From: CAXXOK01 sp963675925
Lineage (GTDB): Bacteria; Bacillota; Clostridia; Christensenellales; Aristaeellaceae
Reading direction: 5' to 3'
Length of the DNA: 64,000 nt
Assembly (NCBI GenBank): GCA_963675925.2
Contig: CAXXIB010000006.1
Coordinates: forward strand, 161,796 to 225,795
Part shown: in pieces, positions 61,453-64,000 of the stretch
Numbering within the stretch: the stretch's first letter is position 1
How the letters are laid out: each line of letters begins with the position of its first letter
Notes under the pieces: generated by a model
Seen by the model: the letters and a program-made list of their open reading frames with translations, nothing else
What the model was told of the DNA's origin: nothing
The model's database searches: none
Translations under genes and position numbers: made by a program

Positions 61453-61980
61453 AAAATTGAAAGATTATCAATCAGACTAGCTTGTAGATCTGTTGAATGG
61501 ATAACCACAGAGCTTGAAGATTCATTAAAACAATTATGGGGAGAGGAGAATGTAAGAGTTCTTGAGTTGGCACCATTGACTTACGTCAATGTAGAGGAAG
61601 CGGTAGAAACAAACGGATGTAAAATGGTAAGTTTTATTAATGAGCTTGTCAGAATCAATGCAACAGCTTTTGCGCGGACTCCAATTACTTTGAATATGCT
61701 AATTGGTATCTTAAAAAAAGATGGGGGAATGCCGAAAACAGCGGCTGAGCTGTATTATGAAGGATGCAAATTGCTCTGTAGGGAGTTTCGAAAATCAATA
61801 GAACCCCTTATGCTTGAAAGTGAACAAAGATTGGTAATCGCTTCAAGAATTGCAGCTCTGATGGCTTTTTCAGGTAGGAACTCCATTTATATTGGACAGG
61901 AGACATGGCTTGCAGGGGATCATGATATCTTGGTTGGTGATTTTTGCAATTACCATGTAAAGTTTCCGGAAATATCCTAG
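61453..61980 (+). CDS. Middle fragment of the STAND-like NTPase
   Basis: This frame is open from DKIERLSIRLACRSVEWITT onward and carries the segment after Walker B, with RTPITLNMLIGILKKDGGMP and AELYYEGCKLLCREF, which resembles the helical lid region of NACHT-type NTPases. No ribosome site precedes it; a start codon at 61567 exists but is probably not used. The last 15 or so residues are out of frame. Confidence 0.6.
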   Translation, partial: KIERLSIRLACRSVEWITTELEDSLKQLWGEENVRVLELAPLTYVNVEEAVETNGCKMVSFINELVRINATAFARTPITLNMLIGILKKDGGMPKTAAELYYEGCKLLCREFRKSIEPLMLESEQRLVIASRIAALMAFSGRNSIYIGQETWLAGDHDILVGDFCNYHVKFPEIS

Positions 61981-63260
61981 ATGTCGGTGAAAAAGTTGTA
62001 AGAGAAACATTGGCAACAGCGTTGTTTCGTGTAAACGGTAAAGATCGTTTAAGTTGGTCTCATAAAACATACGGAGAATACCTTGCTGCAAATTATGTCA
62101 ATATACACAATCTGAGCGTCAAGCAAACGCTGCAATTATTAACGCATACCACAGACGAGAATAGAGTAGTTGAACAACTCTATGAAGTTACCGCTTGGTT
62201 GGCGAGTATGAAAAAAGAAATTCTGAAGTTGGTTTCAGATATTAACCCTGAAGTTTTACTTCAAAGTGATACTGCGATATGGAGCAATTCGGATAAAGCA
62301 ACATTGGTAGATAAACTCCTAATAGCGTTTGAAAGTGGGAAACTATTCAATACAGCAATAAAGAGAAATTTATATGCTAAATTATATCATCCAGATATTG
62401 CTAATCAATTGAAAATTATTATATGTGATGAGAATAAAGAGTGGACACTACGTAGAGAAGCGATTGATATTGCGGAAGGTTGCAATGTAACAGAATTAGC
62501 TAATACGATTGTGGAAATTGCACTTGACGTTTCACAAGAATACTATTTAAGAACAGCTGCAGCACGTACTATTTCAATAATTGGGAATGAAAAATCAAAG
62601 CGTAAAATGCAACCCTTTTTATACCCTAACGATGATGATATTGATGACGAACTAAAGGGGAGCGCGCTCAGTTCTCTGTGGCCAGAATACATTACCACAG
62701 AGCAAATGCTAGATTCGCTCACTCCAAGAAAGAAAGATAATCTAATCGGTTCGTATCAATGGTTTATTTCGAGATTGGACTTTTCGTCTGATAAAAAAGA
62801 GCTCTTACAAGCTTTACATTGGGCTGATAAGCATCCAGAACATGCTAACGGATCAGATGAGTTATATAAGCTATATGAGAAGATTCTAGAAGCGGCACTA
62901 CATAATCTTAACGATTCCGATATTCTTCGGAAAACAGCAAACGTTGTTTTTAGTATCATCTCATCATATCATTTGCATTTGATTCGAAAAAAAGATTTAT
63001 CTGATATTTCAAGACGCCGAATTATTGAAAGTATTGTTCTATACCATGAGAAAGATTGTTTGAAATCACATATTCCCTTACATGTCCTTATTCGCCCAGA
63101 AGACTTTGATTGGATATTAGTAAATATCAAAGGGAAGGGAAGTGACATTATTTGGGCTGATTTATTGCTTAAAACATTTTCAAAAGATAATGCAATGGAA
63201 ATTGACAAGATTCTTAAGTTAAGTGAATCAAATAGTTCAATCAAAAAAAGTATTTTCTAA
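61944..63260 (+). CDS. Helical-repeat fragment of the STAND-like NTPase
   Basis: A 438-residue open frame. It starts with the block leading to WSHKTYGEYLAANYV and continues with helical repeats such as REAIDIAEGCNVTELANTIVEIALDV and YLRTAAARTISIIGNEKSK, which look like HEAT-type repeats that could sense a ligand. It ends at an A7 tract; adding one A continues the protein (KKYFLNLIDAIE) in the next frame. Confidence 0.68.
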   Translation: MQLPCKVSGNILDVGEKVVRETLATALFRVNGKDRLSWSHKTYGEYLAANYVNIHNLSVKQTLQLLTHTTDENRVVEQLYEVTAWLASMKKEILKLVSDINPEVLLQSDTAIWSNSDKATLVDKLLIAFESGKLFNTAIKRNLYAKLYHPDIANQLKIIICDENKEWTLRREAIDIAEGCNVTELANTIVEIALDVSQEYYLRTAAARTISIIGNEKSKRKMQPFLYPNDDDIDDELKGSALSSLWPEYITTEQMLDSLTPRKKDNLIGSYQWFISRLDFSSDKKELLQALHWADKHPEHANGSDELYKLYEKILEAALHNLNDSDILRKTANVVFSIISSYHLHLIRKKDLSDISRRRIIESIVLYHEKDCLKSHIPLHVLIRPEDFDWILVNIKGKGSDIIWADLLLKTFSKDNAMEIDKILKLSESNSSIKKSIF

Positions 63261-64000
63261 ATCTCATTGATGCAATAGAATGTAATTCGTCAAAGGCAAA
63301 GGAACTAAAAAAACAATATTTTGAACATCTTGCATTTGAAGAAGAAATGAAGGCAGAAGCAGTAAGAAAAACTAATAACTCCGCCGCCGATTAAACGCGT
63401 GCTTAATCAGCTAAAAAAGTTTGAAAAAGGAGAAATTAATGCTTGGGTACAGATAAACTCTGGTTTATCACTGGAGCCAGATAGTAGGTGTTATAAAAAA
63501 TCATATATCTGACGATTTAACTACTTTGCCGGTTTGGAAACTTGCGAGTGGGGAGATAAGGCAAAGAATCATCAATGCGGCGAAAGTATTTATAGAAAGA
63601 TATGAAACAAAAGCGAATGAGCAGGCTCAAATTTTACAAGGTACATTTACGCTAGGAGTTATGTCGGTATATAGGGCATTCGTTTTATTGTTAAAGAATG
63701 ACCCGAATGCTGTAGTGAGTTTTTCACAACAGTGCTGGGCAAAATGGGCTCCCTTAATATTTAATTTTCCTGCAGAAAATGGTAGCAATGATGAGTCTTA
63801 TATCAAGTTGCTTAAACTTGCTTACAAAAATGCGCCCGAAACGATTATTGAAGTAGCTAGAACAAATTTAACAATGAGCGATAAAAAACACGGAACGATA
63901 TTTTCGACATATGAACTTGAGTGTTGTTTAGATGATAGGATGGCATCAATGCTGTTTTCTATGGTTAAAAGTAGTATATTTACGCCAAATTCAACAGCGA

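Larger units (their letters stand above)
61010..64000 (+). pseudogene. STAND/NACHT-like P-loop NTPase with multiple frameshifts, runs past window end
   Basis: Reading through all three frames gives one long protein of more than 980 residues. It begins at 61010, has a P-loop GEPGAGKS near residue 60 and a Walker B VVCFIDSLDEGQ, then a helical region with a typical NACHT-like block (WSHKTYGEYLAANYV near residue 345), and a long stretch of helical, HEAT-like repeats. Six breaks are needed: extra base at A8 61347-61354, extra base at T5 about 61434, missing base at T5 about 61940, missing base at A7 about 63246, extra base at A5 about 63366, missing base at A6 about 63498. The last frame stays open to base 64000. 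Such proteins often act in phage defence. It lies in AT-rich DNA next to a tRNA gene. Confidence 0.72.

Overview
This window comes from a bacterial chromosome of the Firmicutes, most likely a strictly anaerobic, fermentative member of the Clostridia. The evidence is two T-box leaders, AGGAGG-type ribosome sites, occasional TTG and GTG starts, TmcAL, RlmH and WalJ, a V-type ATPase operon in the clostridial and enterococcal order, pta-ackA, a cellobiose phosphorylase and a feo operon. Most of the DNA is moderately GC-rich. Two stretches are clearly AT-rich and look acquired: the single gene at 9601-10458 and everything after about 60.75 kb. I cannot name the genus.

Layout. 1-204: tail of an unrecognised gene. 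0.3-9.5 kb: upp, then a nine-gene V-type ATPase operon (G/H, I, K, E, C, F, A, B, D) whose K subunit keeps the residues that bind Na+ in Enterococcus hirae NtpK. 9.6-10.5 kb: an AT-rich orphan gene between two terminators. 10.6-13.0 kb: a two-gene ABC exporter. 13.1-17.2 kb: trmO, a site-2-type protease, scpA-scpB and tmcAL. 17.3-20.3 kb: pta, ackA, DUF177 and rpmF. 20.3-25.2 kb: a valine-type T-box, a tiny membrane protein, valS, rsmH and rsmI. 25.2-28.1 kb: a minus-strand operon with birA, an RlmD-type methyltransferase and two small genes. 28.2-31.5 kb: a molybdopterin-domain lipoprotein and cellobiose phosphorylase. 31.5-35.2 kb: a minus-strand operon (MFS, GDPD, walJ, small gene, rlmH). 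35.2-38.5 kb: feoA-feoB, a small Cys-rich protein and a DtxR-type regulator, with two copies of a GTTAG-N6-CTAAC operator. 38.5-41.3 kb: a tyrosine-type T-box, an aminotransferase and tyrS. 41.3-41.5 kb: a multi-hairpin structured RNA. 41.6-46.6 kb: parE-parC and rpsT. 46.8-53.4 kb: genes resembling the flavin-based extracellular electron transfer (FLEET) locus of Listeria. 53.6-60.5 kb: lysA, a coiled-coil membrane protein and a MoxR/DUF58/transglutaminase cluster with two apparent frameshifts. 60.6 kb: tRNA-Thr(GGT). 61.0 kb to the end: a badly frameshifted STAND/NACHT-like P-loop NTPase, probably a defence gene.

The most interesting biology is the electron-transfer locus. It combines a type II NADH dehydrogenase carrying an extra C-terminal membrane domain, a polyprenyl diphosphate synthase, a secreted two-domain protein with candidate flavinylation motifs, an ApbE-type flavin transferase, and a UbiA/MenA prenyltransferase on the opposite strand. 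Together they could move electrons from NADH through a dedicated quinone to covalently bound flavin outside the membrane. Second is the structured RNA between tyrS and parE: five hairpins ending in a terminator, with a loop identical to the tRNA-Tyr anticodon loop. The frameshifts are concentrated in the last 7 kb and nearly all fall in homopolymers, so either gene decay or local sequence error must be considered there.
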